Assembly: GCA_938003985.1 (NCBI GenBank)
Contig: CALKWZ010000056.1
Span: forward strand, 1 to 57,478
Source of the DNA: an uncultured Verrucomicrobiota bacterium
Lineage (GTDB): Bacteria > Verrucomicrobiota > Kiritimatiellia > CAIQIC01 > Lenti-01
Reading direction: 5' to 3'
DNA length: 57,478 nt
Below are positions 32,497 to 41,905 of the stretch, piece after piece; the first letter of the stretch is position 1, and every line of letters starts with the position of its first letter. The notes under the pieces were generated by a model that searched no databases, was not told the DNA's origin, and saw nothing but the letters and a program-made list of their open reading frames with translations. A program made the translations under genes and the position numbers.

Positions 32497-35400
32497 TTAC
32501 GGCCAGAGCGGCTGGATGGCGTAGAAGAGGCGGGCGGTCCCGTTCGAGGAGCGGCGGACGTTGAACGTCCATTGGCCGTAGATGTTGGTCGTGCCCGTGA
32601 AGTTGGTGTAGCCCCAGAGGGCGACCGGCGTCTGCAGGTTGGTGCCGGTGCGGATATAGAAGTTCTGCAGGGGATCGACCGGATCGTTGCCTTCCGTCCA
32701 CAGCGTGACGTTGGTGGCGGCGAAGAGCGCGTTGGTGACGTAGATCTGGTCCGCGATGGGGACGGCGTACGTGAACGGGCTGGCCTGGGCGGCGGCCAGA
32801 TTCGTGTAGACCGCGCTGACGTTGTTGCTGCCCGGGGCGGAACCGAGATAGGCGTTCAGCACGCCGGTCTTGTTGGGCCTGAATTCCACCACGTACTGGA
32901 TGGTCTGGAGACGCGGGTAGGTATGATGGGGAATCGTGGCCCAGACGAAGCCGTGGCTCCCGTCGCCGGCGCCGTCGCGGATGCTCATGCCGAGGGAGCT
33001 CCAGCCGCCGCTGCCGCGATGGTAGAGCGTGCCGGCCGCGCTGACGTAGCCGTCGACCACGTTGTAGCCGGCATAGACGGACATGTTGTCGTAGTGCGCC
33101 GGCGGCCATGGATCGAGCATGTGGAACGGCGGCACGAGATTGGTGTTGGCCGGAACGATGGGCTGGTCCTGCGTGTGCCACGCCCAGGCGTAGACGTTGG
33201 TTTCCTCTGCCCGCGGAATCAGGACCTGGCCGCTGTTGGCGCTGCCGGCGGTCGGGATGCCCATGATCCACTCGAAGTCGCCGTAGGTGCTGCCCTGATA
33301 CGAAAGGCTGATGCTGTTGGTTTCGAGCGTGAACCCTTGGTTTTGCGGGATGCGGTCGGAACCGGAGGCAAAGCCGCGATACGACAGCGAATAAAACTGG
33401 TTGCCGTACTGGTCAAGCAGGCGGATCACGCCCACGCCGTCGTAGATGTGGTCTTTGGGCCAAATCCCAACGGCATAGCTAGGAGGAGGACGCGGCAACG
33501 CATTCGTGAGAAACTGGTTGATCGGCGCGTTGGTGGCCAATTCCTGATCGCCCAGCACGTAATAACCATAACCGTTGGCGGCATTGGTAAACACGGTGTT
33601 GGTCGGAATTTTGTACGACGCGTAGGCGGGAATATTGGAGTGGATGGCAATGTCGCCCGGGGCGCCAAAGGCCAATTCAATGGTCCAGCCGCCGAGATCG
33701 ACGCCTTCTATGCCGCATAATTCGACGAATTCGTGGCAGACCCCGTTGGTGGTGATCAGAATGTCGTAAAGGTCTGGACTAAACATCGTGCAGGGACTGC
33801 TCGTCCAACACAGATAATCGTACTCGTAGGGCTCTTTATCGCCAAACGGGGCGTAGAAAATCTCGTTGATCCAGATGTCGCCGGGGCGGACGGTGGCGAT
33901 CCAGTTGGTGTAGACGGAGGAGGTGTAGACGTTGGTGGAGTAGCCGGGGAAATTGGAATTGGCGCCGAAGCCGGCATAGCGCACCTGGACGTAGTAGCGG
34001 ATCGCGATGCCGCCGGACGTCTGGGCGGGGACGTCGGAAGTGGCCGCATAGGAGCCGGGCGCGAGGGCGATCATGCCGTTGGTGACCCAGGCATTGGTGG
34101 CGACCCGATACGAACTGGTCACGGTCAGGATGGTGGCGCCGTAGCGGGTGAGGACGTCGGCGATGACCGTCGCGGGCAGGTCGACGATCGGCGTGGCGGG
34201 ATCGAGGCCCGGCGTGACCACGACCTGCGGGCGCGGCTGGTAGGCGCCGCAGACGATCTCGTCCACCATGGCGCGGACCGCGCCGACGGCGTGGTAGATG
34301 CGCACGTAGAAATGGTTCGTGGAGCCGACGTACATGGAGAACGACTCGTACGCGGTGGAGGTGGGCGAGAACGTGGCCGCGTTGCTCCAGGCGACGCCAT
34401 CGGCGGAGATCTGGACGTTCAGGGTGAACGCCTCGCTGGCGGCCCACCGGCGCGACAGGAAACTGAGGGTGCCGATGCCGCCCGGCAGGTGGGGGCTGCG
34501 GACGTAGTTGCCCACGGTGGTGTTGAAGCGGCAGGACTGGCCTTCGTAGGCGTTGGACACGTTGACCATGCTGTTGGAAACGATCCAGCCTTGATAGGTG
34601 TCGTTGGTGTAGCTGTCGCGCCGCGGCCAGCCGTTGAAGTTCTGGCTGCGATAGAGCGCGGGCAGGCGGACTTCGACGTTGTCCACGTAGACGTCGTCGG
34701 AAGACATGGCCGGATTGAACGCGATGCGCGCCTGGGCTCCCACGTTGGTGAAATAGAGCCAGGTGGCGTAGTTCGTGCCGGTCGTGACGGCGAAGGAGTT
34801 CTGCGTCAGCCAATTGGTGCCGCCGTCGGTGGAGACCTGCAGGAGCAGGTAGGCGGATTTGCCTTCGTTGGCGGCCTTGGCCCAGAAGACGACTTCGCCG
34901 ACGCCGCCCTCGAAGGCCGGGGAGATCACGGCGCTGTTGGAGGGGACGAGCAGGGCGGCGCGGGTGCCGCCGACGCCGCCGGTGGGGGAAATGGAGCTGG
35001 CGGAAATGGTCCAGCCATAGCGGGAATAGGTGCCGGGCAGGGCGTAGGCGGAATCGATCCAGGAGTTGAAGTCTTCGAGGCGCCGGATCGTGGCGTATTC
35101 GGTGGCTTCGATCTCGTCGATCATGAACCGGTTGGTGCCGCTGCCGATCTGGCGGATGCGCCAGAACAGGTGGTCGGCGCGGTTGACCGAAACCACGTGG
35201 TTGGTGAAATAGCGGCGGGTCACGTTCGTCAGCGTGCCGTTGGTGGTCCACGGCCCCGTTTCCGCGGGGGCGGACTCGATGGACATGGTGATTCCCGGGC
35301 TCATGGATTCCGTGCGCCACCAGAAGCCGACGTCGCCGATGCCGCCGGGCAGTTCGCCGCTCATCAGGACGGCGTTGGTGTTCATGATGAGGCTGTAGCC

Positions 35401-37638
35401 GGCGGGGGTGTAGGGTTCGTCGCCGTCGATGAAACTGACGGCATGTTCCCCGAGGCCGGAGAAGTCGTCGCTGGCGGAGGCGATCCAATCGTCCGCGGGG
35501 AAAGCCGCCGTGACGAGTCCGACGGTGCCGGTGAGGATGACGCTCTTGCGCTGCAGCGTCCGGTCGCGGGTGTTGCGGCTCCACATGGAGCCCGTGGCGT
35601 TGGTGCCGACTTGCCCGACGCGATCCTTGACGGTGCCGGTGGTGCCGCCCTGGCGCAGGACGACCACGTCGTCGCCGTTGAAGGTCAGGTATTTGTTGGT
35701 GAACAGGTTGGGCAGGCCGGAGATGGCGTTGGTGGGCGCATAGAGCGGCGGGACGTTCGGCCGGCCGACGACGAGGGCCTGGCCCGGCGCCACGACGCCG
35801 GTCAGGGGAATGGAGACGGAGGGGTTCGTGGCGCCGTTGTCGTACTGCTGCAGCACGTAGTTTTGGGCGGCGAGATCGAGGTTGGTCGTCAGGCCGTTGA
35901 AGATTTCGATGGCCTTGTTGTTGCCGGAGCCCTCCACGTACTGGGAGATGAAGACGTCCATGGGCGGCGGCGGCGGCGCGACGTTCCAGAAGACTTTGCC
36001 GCTGGTCACGGCCCAGTCGGGCGAATAGGGGCCGAATGAGATCAGTTGGCCCCACGTGTCGAAATTCTGCGTGCGGCCGGCCATGACCCGCATCTCGACG
36101 TCGTCGACGTACATGATGCTGCCGGCGACGTTGGCGCCGGCGCAGAGGAAGACCACGTGGGCCTGGACGGCGTTGGTCGGGGCGGTGGCTTCCACGGAGT
36201 GTTTCGTCCAGTGGTTCGTGAGCGCGGCGACGTTGACGCTGGCCTCGCCCACGGTGACCGTGGCGGCGTCCTGCCATTCGATCTTGATCTGCATCGTCGT
36301 CGCGGACCAGTTGGGCGTGGCCCGGAACCACGCGGAGGCCCGATAGGTCCGGCCGGAAACGACCGGCACGTCCTGGGCGAAGGAACCGTAATCGGTCCAG
36401 CCGGACATGTATTGCCCGTGGATGGCGCCGCACCAGTTGCCGGAATGCGGGGCGGCGGAGAAATTCGCGACGTTGTGGGGCCAGGCTTGCCAACTGCCCC
36501 AATCGATGGCCGTTCCTCCCGAGGGATCGGTCGTGCGCTCGAAGCCGGGGTTCTTCAGGAGATTGTTGTTGGTCCCCAGGGAATTGTCGACGTACAGGCG
36601 CTGGAAGGAATAGTCGCCCGACAGATGGTCGAAGGTGATGCGGTACCGGCCGGGTTGGCCGAGGTTGACGACGGCGTAGTTGGTGGACCGGATCAGGGTG
36701 CCGAACGCCGGCAGGCTTTGGGTCGGCGTGCCGTTGGTGGGCCCCCAAACGAAGTTGGTGCCGGCCGAAAAACGCACGGTGACCGTGGTGGCGTTGGTGA
36801 TATGGTGGTCGGATTCCCAGCGGGTGGAACCGGCGATCCGCGTCATGTTCGCCGGGGGCTTGTTGGTGCCGATGAAGCTGCCCTGGACGGTCATGGTGTC
36901 GAAAACGTACGCGACCGTCTGGGTCACGGCATACACGTTGTTGCTGACGTCCAGGGTGAACCGGAACTCGCCGGGCGAAAATCCGGCCAGCGTGTAGTCG
37001 GCGCGCCCGCACGCCACGCCGCTGGCCGGCGGCACGACGATGCCGGCCAACGGGGCGCCCAGGAGGTTCGAGGGGTTGTTGTTGGGCTGGAACTGGAAGG
37101 TGGTCGAGTTTTCCAGCAAGACGGTTCCGCTCCACAGATTGGTGGAGGGCGCCGGATGGTTCGTCAGGCGGCTGTTGGGATTGTTGGTCCAACCGTTGAA
37201 TGCGCCGACGACTCCCAGATTCGTGACGACGGGGCGCGGCAACGGGCTTGCCCCCGCCCATTCCAGGGTGAATTTCTTGGTGAAATCGTTGAACGTGAAG
37301 CGGTAGTCGCCGGGAGTCAGATCGGAATAGTTGATCGGATCCGGATCGCCCGTCGTCACGGGAGCGAACGCTTCCGCCGGAACGCGATAAACGAAGGTGG
37401 CTCCGCCCCACTGCTTGGTCCATGAACTGTCGGCGACGAATTTGAACGTGCCGCTGGCGGAGTCGAGGGCCTGGGTGCATACCCAGACGTTGTCGGCCAC
37501 GAGGACCATGCTGGGCGAGGCGTCCCAGGAATTGTGGGATCCGGGAACGGCCATGCCGGAATACGGCGAACTGAAGGCATAGGCATGAATTGCCAGCCCC
37601 AGCGCTGCCGCTCCGACGATTCCGGCTTTCCTGCTCAT
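32497..37638 (-). CDS. Giant secreted multidomain protein with lamin-tail and sugar-binding-like domains
   Basis: A 1713-residue protein with signal peptide MSRKAGIVGAAALGLAIHAYA. Residues about 25-345 hold three repeats of a SusE/pullulanase-like beta fold (VPGSHNSWD, VVGAFNGWT, VQGSFIGT). Near 356, NLLKNPGFE opens a carbohydrate-binding-like jelly roll. Around 560-720 a lamin-tail domain reads VFISQYVEGSGNNKAIEIF, and a second near 1252-1420 reads DIWINEIFYAPFGD and HEFVELCGIEGVDLGGW. Several jelly-roll-like units lie between. GAGG precedes the ATG. No catalytic domain is recognised; a role in surface glycan binding or adhesion is inferred. Confidence 0.85.
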   Translation of the reverse strand: MSRKAGIVGAAALGLAIHAYAFSSPYSGMAVPGSHNSWDASPSMVLVADNVWVCTQALDSASGTFKFVADSSWTKQWGGATFVYRVPAEAFAPVTTGDPDPINYSDLTPGDYRFTFNDFTKKFTLEWAGASPLPRPVVTNLGVVGAFNGWTNNPNSRLTNHPAPSTNLWSGTVLLENSTTFQFQPNNNPSNLLGAPLAGIVVPPASGVACGRADYTLAGFSPGEFRFTLDVSNNVYAVTQTVAYVFDTMTVQGSFIGTNKPPANMTRIAGSTRWESDHHITNATTVTVRFSAGTNFVWGPTNGTPTQSLPAFGTLIRSTNYAVVNLGQPGRYRITFDHLSGDYSFQRLYVDNSLGTNNNLLKNPGFERTTDPSGGTAIDWGSWQAWPHNVANFSAAPHSGNWCGAIHGQYMSGWTDYGSFAQDVPVVSGRTYRASAWFRATPNWSATTMQIKIEWQDAATVTVGEASVNVAALTNHWTKHSVEATAPTNAVQAHVVFLCAGANVAGSIMYVDDVEMRVMAGRTQNFDTWGQLISFGPYSPDWAVTSGKVFWNVAPPPPPMDVFISQYVEGSGNNKAIEIFNGLTTNLDLAAQNYVLQQYDNGATNPSVSIPLTGVVAPGQALVVGRPNVPPLYAPTNAISGLPNLFTNKYLTFNGDDVVVLRQGGTTGTVKDRVGQVGTNATGSMWSRNTRDRTLQRKSVILTGTVGLVTAAFPADDWIASASDDFSGLGEHAVSFIDGDEPYTPAGYSLIMNTNAVLMSGELPGGIGDVGFWWRTESMSPGITMSIESAPAETGPWTTNGTLTNVTRRYFTNHVVSVNRADHLFWRIRQIGSGTNRFMIDEIEATEYATIRRLEDFNSWIDSAYALPGTYSRYGWTISASSISPTGGVGGTRAALLVPSNSAVISPAFEGGVGEVVFWAKAANEGKSAYLLLQVSTDGGTNWLTQNSFAVTTGTNYATWLYFTNVGAQARIAFNPAMSSDDVYVDNVEVRLPALYRSQNFNGWPRRDSYTNDTYQGWIVSNSMVNVSNAYEGQSCRFNTTVGNYVRSPHLPGGIGTLSFLSRRWAASEAFTLNVQISADGVAWSNAATFSPTSTAYESFSMYVGSTNHFYVRIYHAVGAVRAMVDEIVCGAYQPRPQVVVTPGLDPATPIVDLPATVIADVLTRYGATILTVTSSYRVATNAWVTNGMIALAPGSYAATSDVPAQTSGGIAIRYYVQVRYAGFGANSNFPGYSTNVYTSSVYTNWIATVRPGDIWINEIFYAPFGDKEPYEYDYLCWTSSPCTMFSPDLYDILITTNGVCHEFVELCGIEGVDLGGWTIELAFGAPGDIAIHSNIPAYASYKIPTNTVFTNAANGYGYYVLGDQELATNAPINQFLTNALPRPPPSYAVGIWPKDHIYDGVGVIRLLDQYGNQFYSLSYRGFASGSDRIPQNQGFTLETNSISLSYQGSTYGDFEWIMGIPTAGSANSGQVLIPRAEETNVYAWAWHTQDQPIVPANTNLVPPFHMLDPWPPAHYDNMSVYAGYNVVDGYVSAAGTLYHRGSGGWSSLGMSIRDGAGDGSHGFVWATIPHHTYPRLQTIQYVVEFRPNKTGVLNAYLGSAPGSNNVSAVYTNLAAAQASPFTYAVPIADQIYVTNALFAATNVTLWTEGNDPVDPLQNFYIRTGTNLQTPVALWGYTNFTGTTNIYGQWTFNVRRSSNGTARLFYAIQPLWP

Positions 37639-37684
37639 GGCCACCTCAAATGTTACGGTTGGAATCCACTTCCGCCCACCAGAA

Positions 37685-37718
37685 CCCTACTCCTTTTATC
37701 AAATCCTGACAAGTAGGG
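37685..37718. promoter_or_regulatory. Inverted repeat in the divergent promoter region
   Basis: CCCTACT (37685-37691) and AGTAGGG (37712-37718) flank a 20-nt AT-rich spacer. They lie between the start of the giant secreted protein and that of the divergent secreted protein. The remainder of this 286-nt region shows no gene. Confidence 0.35.
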
Positions 37719-37924
37719 CCCATGGATTAATTGATAGGCGGCGGCGCAACGGCGGCGGCCCCGGGGGCGAAGCGGAAGATGCTCTTGCCGGCACCCGATT
37801 TTCGACTCCCGAACCCGGGCGTTCGAATCCCCGCCGATTCCTGTCCCCCATATATTTCCATTGGCCGGCAGCGGGGAAAAACGGTAGATTGGAAGCGGTG
37901 AGGACTGCACCGGGAGCAATGGCC

Positions 37925-39610
37925 ATGAAAATAGCTGCGATCATTGGATTATGGTTAGCGTGCGCGGCAAGCGTGGCGTGGGGGCAGGCCATGTTGCCGG
38001 CCTTCTATTCGGGTCCGTGGAGCAGCGTGCCCCTGCCGACGGGGTGGACCAAGGTCGGGTTGGGGAGCGATTATGCGGGCAATTACGACGGCATCGACGG
38101 CGGCGCGGCCAAGTTCGACAGTTCGGGCGATTTCATTCTCATCCATCTGGCCAGTGCCCCTGGCACGGTGAAATACTTCACGCAAGGCAACAGCCTTTCC
38201 GGGGATTACGTGTTCAAGGTGCAGCAAGGGGCAACCTCGAATTCCCTGACCGACGTCGTCGTCTACAATTCCGGCAATCCGATTTCCGGATCCGTCGTCG
38301 GGCGGACCAACAACCTGCTTGCCACGACCCGCTTCGTGAAGTTCATTTACGTGACGAAGGCGCTTGGCAACGTCGGCGTCGACGGCATCGGGATCGAAGG
38401 TCCGGGTGCGCCGACGGTCGGATTCACTCCCTCCGGAGACCAAAGCGTTCCGGTGAGCAACCAGCTGTCTTTGGCGGTGGCGATCGCGCCGTCGGGCAGC
38501 GGCCTGCAAGGGTGGAGCCTGACCCCTGCCTATTCGGGCGCCGCCAACCTCGCGGGCGGCACGTTCACGTTCACGCCGGCGTCGGGCGACAACGGCAAGA
38601 CGTTCACGCTGGCCGTGGTAGCCACGAATTCGGTCGGCACCACGACGGGGACGGTTTCAATCGCCGTGACCGCCTACGAGCCGCCGGTGCCGGTGATTTC
38701 GTTCAGTCCGACGAACGTCTTCACGATCATGGCCACGTCGACCCAAAAGGTCGGGATCGGCGTGTCGCCCGCCGGCAGCGGCATCCACAGCTGGACGCTG
38801 CTGCCCAGCAACTATGCGGGTTCGGCCACCTTGGTCGGCACCAATTTCACGTTCACGACGGCCCAGGCGGATGGTCCCGCCAGCTACGTCCTGACGGTCG
38901 TGGCCAGCAACTCGTTCGGCCACTCGACGGGAACGGTGGACTTCACCGTGACGACCTATGTCCCGCCGCCCTTGCCCGGGTCGATTTTCGTCGATTTCGA
39001 AGATGCCCCCTCCAAGACCGCCTATGCGCCGGCTACCAACACGCTGAGCGGCCGCAGTTGGTGGGTGGGCGGCGTCATCGGCACCCTCGAAGGCGACAAG
39101 AAGTTCGATCTCAAGGCGTTGCGCATCCGGTGCAATGCGACCGACCACGACGTGAAGCTCATGACCTTGTTCCCGCTGACCAACGGAATCGGCGAGGTGT
39201 CGCTGTGGTTTGCTTCGTACGGCAACGACGGCACCAACAACATGCCCCAGGTTTCCGTCGAGATCAGCACGAACATGAATTCGGGCTGGCTCACGTTGGA
39301 CACGTTCGATACGGGTTCGGCCACCACGCTGGTCTACCGCACCATTCCGGTCAACGTGAGAGAGACGGTCTATCTGCGCTTGAAAGCCCCGCAGGCCGGC
39401 AACGACAAACGGGCGAACGTCGACAACCTGACCATCACCGCCTATGCGCCTCCGACCGGTTACGAAGCCTATCTGCTGCAGTACAACGTGACGCCGGGGG
39501 ACGCCGGGACGGCGCCGGGCGAGGACTGGGACGGCGACGGCGCAAGCAACAGCAACGAATTCATGGCGCTGCCGCAGACCAATCCCTACGATCCGGCCAG
39601 CGCGCCGTAA
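37925..39610 (+). CDS. Secreted protein with Ig-like repeats and a calcium-type C-terminus
   Basis: A 561-residue protein with signal peptide MKIAAIIGLWLACAASVAWG. Two similar beta-sandwich repeats lie near residues 155-255 and 255-350 (AIAPSGSGLQGWSLTP and GVSPAGSGIHSWTLLP). A jelly-roll-like unit follows (SIFVDFEDAPSKTAY). The tail GEDWDGDGASNSNEF is a calcium-loop ending common on PVC secreted proteins. GGGAG eight nt upstream supports this ATG; another ATG lies 6 nt before. It is divergent from the giant protein and convergent with the LamG-like protein. Confidence 0.78.
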   Translation: MKIAAIIGLWLACAASVAWGQAMLPAFYSGPWSSVPLPTGWTKVGLGSDYAGNYDGIDGGAAKFDSSGDFILIHLASAPGTVKYFTQGNSLSGDYVFKVQQGATSNSLTDVVVYNSGNPISGSVVGRTNNLLATTRFVKFIYVTKALGNVGVDGIGIEGPGAPTVGFTPSGDQSVPVSNQLSLAVAIAPSGSGLQGWSLTPAYSGAANLAGGTFTFTPASGDNGKTFTLAVVATNSVGTTTGTVSIAVTAYEPPVPVISFSPTNVFTIMATSTQKVGIGVSPAGSGIHSWTLLPSNYAGSATLVGTNFTFTTAQADGPASYVLTVVASNSFGHSTGTVDFTVTTYVPPPLPGSIFVDFEDAPSKTAYAPATNTLSGRSWWVGGVIGTLEGDKKFDLKALRIRCNATDHDVKLMTLFPLTNGIGEVSLWFASYGNDGTNNMPQVSVEISTNMNSGWLTLDTFDTGSATTLVYRTIPVNVRETVYLRLKAPQAGNDKRANVDNLTITAYAPPTGYEAYLLQYNVTPGDAGTAPGEDWDGDGASNSNEFMALPQTNPYDPASAP

Positions 39611-39627
39611 GGCCGCTCGGCCGCGGC

Positions 39628-41184
39628 TCAATCCGCGCGGATGACGCGGAAGAAATTGGTGGCGGCGGCGCGGGCGACGTCGAAGGCGCCGAAAGTGGAA
39701 ACGACGGTGGTGGTGGCGATGGGCTGCCAGGCGGCGGCGGGGCCAAAGACCGGGCTGGCTTCCAGACGGTAGGTGTGGCCGAGGATGCCTTTGATGGGAA
39801 TGTGCCAGGGGGATTCGTCGGCGATGGAGACGATGACGGGCTGGCCCGGCTGGAGGAATTCGGAGCGGGCGAGGGCCTTGCCGGAAACGCGGACTTCGTC
39901 GATGTAGGTGTCGGGGCCGGAGGTGTTGCCGTAGTTGAGGGACATGCCGACGGAGGCGCGGAACTGCGAATCGAAGGCATAGGATCCGTCGGCATAGCCG
40001 GTGGTGAGGGAGAAGTTGGTGATCTGCACGTAGTCGAGGTAGACGGAAACGGCGGAGGCGGCCTTGACGAAGGCAAAATGGTGCCACCGGTCGTCGGGGA
40101 CGAAGGCGCCGGCGTCGCTGGACCATTCATAGTCGGTGGTGGCCTGCTGGGAGTCGCGCAGCGAGTAATAGAAGGCGGAGGCGGCCGCGTTCCAGCCGAG
40201 GTTGACGTAGGCGCCGTTGGTGTCGAAGCCTTGGGCTTTTCCCCACGAAAGAAAAGCGGTGTTGCCCGCACCGGGGGGCAGGCGGAAGACGGCTTCGGCC
40301 GTCCAGTCGGGGGAAGCCGGGAGCGCGACGGCGCCGTTGGCTCGGGAGGAGTAGAACTGGCGGGCAGCGCCTTCGTTGTGGAAATCGGCGGTGCCGTCCC
40401 AGGCGGGATCGGAAGCGCCGGGCAGGATGGCGGAGGCCGTGGCCTGGGTGGGCATGAAGGCACCGAGATGGTCGATCAAGTGGCGGGTGGAATCGCAGCG
40501 GAACCAGGCCCAGACGTGGGCCGGGAAGGTTTCGACGGAGACGTCGTCGACGATGAAGGTACCGGTGGTCCCGGCGGTGCCGCCGGGGCGGGCGACGACG
40601 AACTGGTTGAACTGGGTGTGGACGACGGAGGAGGGCGCGTTGTTGGAGCTCCAGGCGAGGCGATTGGTGTGGTCGTAGTCGAGGCGGTAATGATTGTTGG
40701 AGCGGTTGTAGAAGAAGGTCACGTCGACGAAGCGGTCGTTGACGAGGGGGAAAAAGACGGAATCGTGGGTTTCGGTGCCGAAGGTGCCGTAGCCGTTGGT
40801 GCCTTGGAAGGAGAGAAAGGCGCCGGAGGCGGAATTGCGCAGGCCGAGCTGGAAATAGGCGTTGGTGTTGATGGTGACGAGCTTCGCGGAGCAACGGATG
40901 ACGGGGTGCTCGTTGGTGGTATAGGTCGAATTGAAGTTGGTGAAGACGGCCGAGGAGGCCGTGGCGTTCCAAGGCAATTCGAGGATGTTGGAGGGCGAGT
41001 GGGAATAGTTGATGTTGTCGACCCGGGCGGTGATGCCGCCCAGCCAGGACGCGCGGGTCCAGCCGGGGAGATTGGCGACGGAGCCGGTGGGCGCGGCGTC
41101 GAAGTCGGCCCAGAGGTGTTCGGCGGCGGAAGCGGAGACACCCAAGGCGCAAAGCAGGCACGGGAACAAGCGGGTCTTTTTCAT
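39628..41184 (-). CDS. Secreted LamG-like (concanavalin-fold) protein
   Basis: A 518-residue protein with signal peptide MKKTRLFPCLLCALGVSASA. The first half is a jelly-roll-like domain (LWADFDAAPTGSVANLPGW). The second half is a LamG-type fold, with DDRWHHFAFVKAASAVSVYL and the closing YIDEVRVSGKALARSEF. A final Ig-like strand set (HTYRLEASPVFGPAAAW) ends the protein. GAGGAG precedes the ATG. Only 17 nt separate it from the convergent gene. Together with its two neighbours it suggests extracellular glycan recognition; no enzyme domain is seen. Confidence 0.82.
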   Translation of the reverse strand: MKKTRLFPCLLCALGVSASAAEHLWADFDAAPTGSVANLPGWTRASWLGGITARVDNINYSHSPSNILELPWNATASSAVFTNFNSTYTTNEHPVIRCSAKLVTINTNAYFQLGLRNSASGAFLSFQGTNGYGTFGTETHDSVFFPLVNDRFVDVTFFYNRSNNHYRLDYDHTNRLAWSSNNAPSSVVHTQFNQFVVARPGGTAGTTGTFIVDDVSVETFPAHVWAWFRCDSTRHLIDHLGAFMPTQATASAILPGASDPAWDGTADFHNEGAARQFYSSRANGAVALPASPDWTAEAVFRLPPGAGNTAFLSWGKAQGFDTNGAYVNLGWNAAASAFYYSLRDSQQATTDYEWSSDAGAFVPDDRWHHFAFVKAASAVSVYLDYVQITNFSLTTGYADGSYAFDSQFRASVGMSLNYGNTSGPDTYIDEVRVSGKALARSEFLQPGQPVIVSIADESPWHIPIKGILGHTYRLEASPVFGPAAAWQPIATTTVVSTFGAFDVARAAATNFFRVIRAD

Positions 41185-41200
41185 GGCGGTGTCTCCTCGA

Positions 41201-41214
41201 TTTCCAATGTCCAA
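41201..41214. repeat. Short heptamer repeat, CGTCCAA class (2 units)
   Basis: TTTCCAA and TGTCCAA, 16 nt upstream of the LamG-like start. A minimal member of the class, followed by a degraded third unit. Confidence 0.5.
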
Positions 41215-41343
41215 CGTGGCAACGGGAGAATAGCCAAAGGCCGCGCCGCTGGATAATTAAGATCCCGTTATTTTCTTCGGAGAGAGGATCTGCCGCCGAT
41301 TTGGGGTTGCCAATCCGGCGGGCGGGGGGCTATAGGCGGGGGC

Positions 41344-41871
41344 ATGGACTTGGAACGAGTTGAAACTCCGTCGCAGATCGCGGCGGTGGCGGAGCTGGCG
41401 CGGGAGACGTGGATGCAGCACTACGTGCCGCTCATCGGCGCGGCGCAGGTGGAGTACATGCTGGCCCGGTTCCAGAGCGCGGAAGCCATCGCGCGGCAGA
41501 TCGCGGCGGAGGGCTACGAATATTATTGGGTGCCGGGGGCGGGTTATCTGGCGTTGGTGCCGGATTTGGCCCGGAAGAGCGCGATGCTGAGCAAACTCTA
41601 CGTGCGGGCGAGCCTGCGCGGCACCGGGGTGGGCCGGACCATGGTGGAATTCGCGGAAAAACGCGCCGCGGAACTGGGCGTCGCCGAGCTGTGGCTGACG
41701 GTGAACAAGCACAATGCGGGTTCCATCGCGTTCTACGAAAAAACGGGCTTCCGCAAGACGGCCGCGCTGGTGACCGACATCGGCGGCGGCTTCGTCATGG
41801 ACGACTGGCGGATGGCAAAGTCGATCGGGCCGGCGGGCCGCGCGTTGACTTCGCCCGCGGACGGATGTTAA
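41344..41871 (+). CDS. GNAT-family N-acetyltransferase
   Basis: A 175-residue acetyl-CoA-dependent acetyltransferase. The cofactor-binding motif A reads LYVRASLRGTGVGRTMVEFA, with the usual RGTGVG loop. Motif B includes ELWLTVNKHNAGSIAFYEKT and GFRKT. The substrate cannot be told from sequence. It precedes the glycosylation cluster by 34 nt, so an acyl-transfer role in glycan making is possible but unproven. Confidence 0.88.
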   Translation: MDLERVETPSQIAAVAELARETWMQHYVPLIGAAQVEYMLARFQSAEAIARQIAAEGYEYYWVPGAGYLALVPDLARKSAMLSKLYVRASLRGTGVGRTMVEFAEKRAAELGVAELWLTVNKHNAGSIAFYEKTGFRKTAALVTDIGGGFVMDDWRMAKSIGPAGRALTSPADGC

Positions 41872-41905
41872 AAATCAAAAGAACGGTCCCGCGTTGGAAG
41901 GGTTT

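Noticed and set aside
37815..37840. tRNA-like T-loop sequence GTTCGAATCC in the divergent promoter region
   Set aside because: The flanking bases do not form a T-stem, and no acceptor, D-arm or anticodon arm can be drawn upstream.
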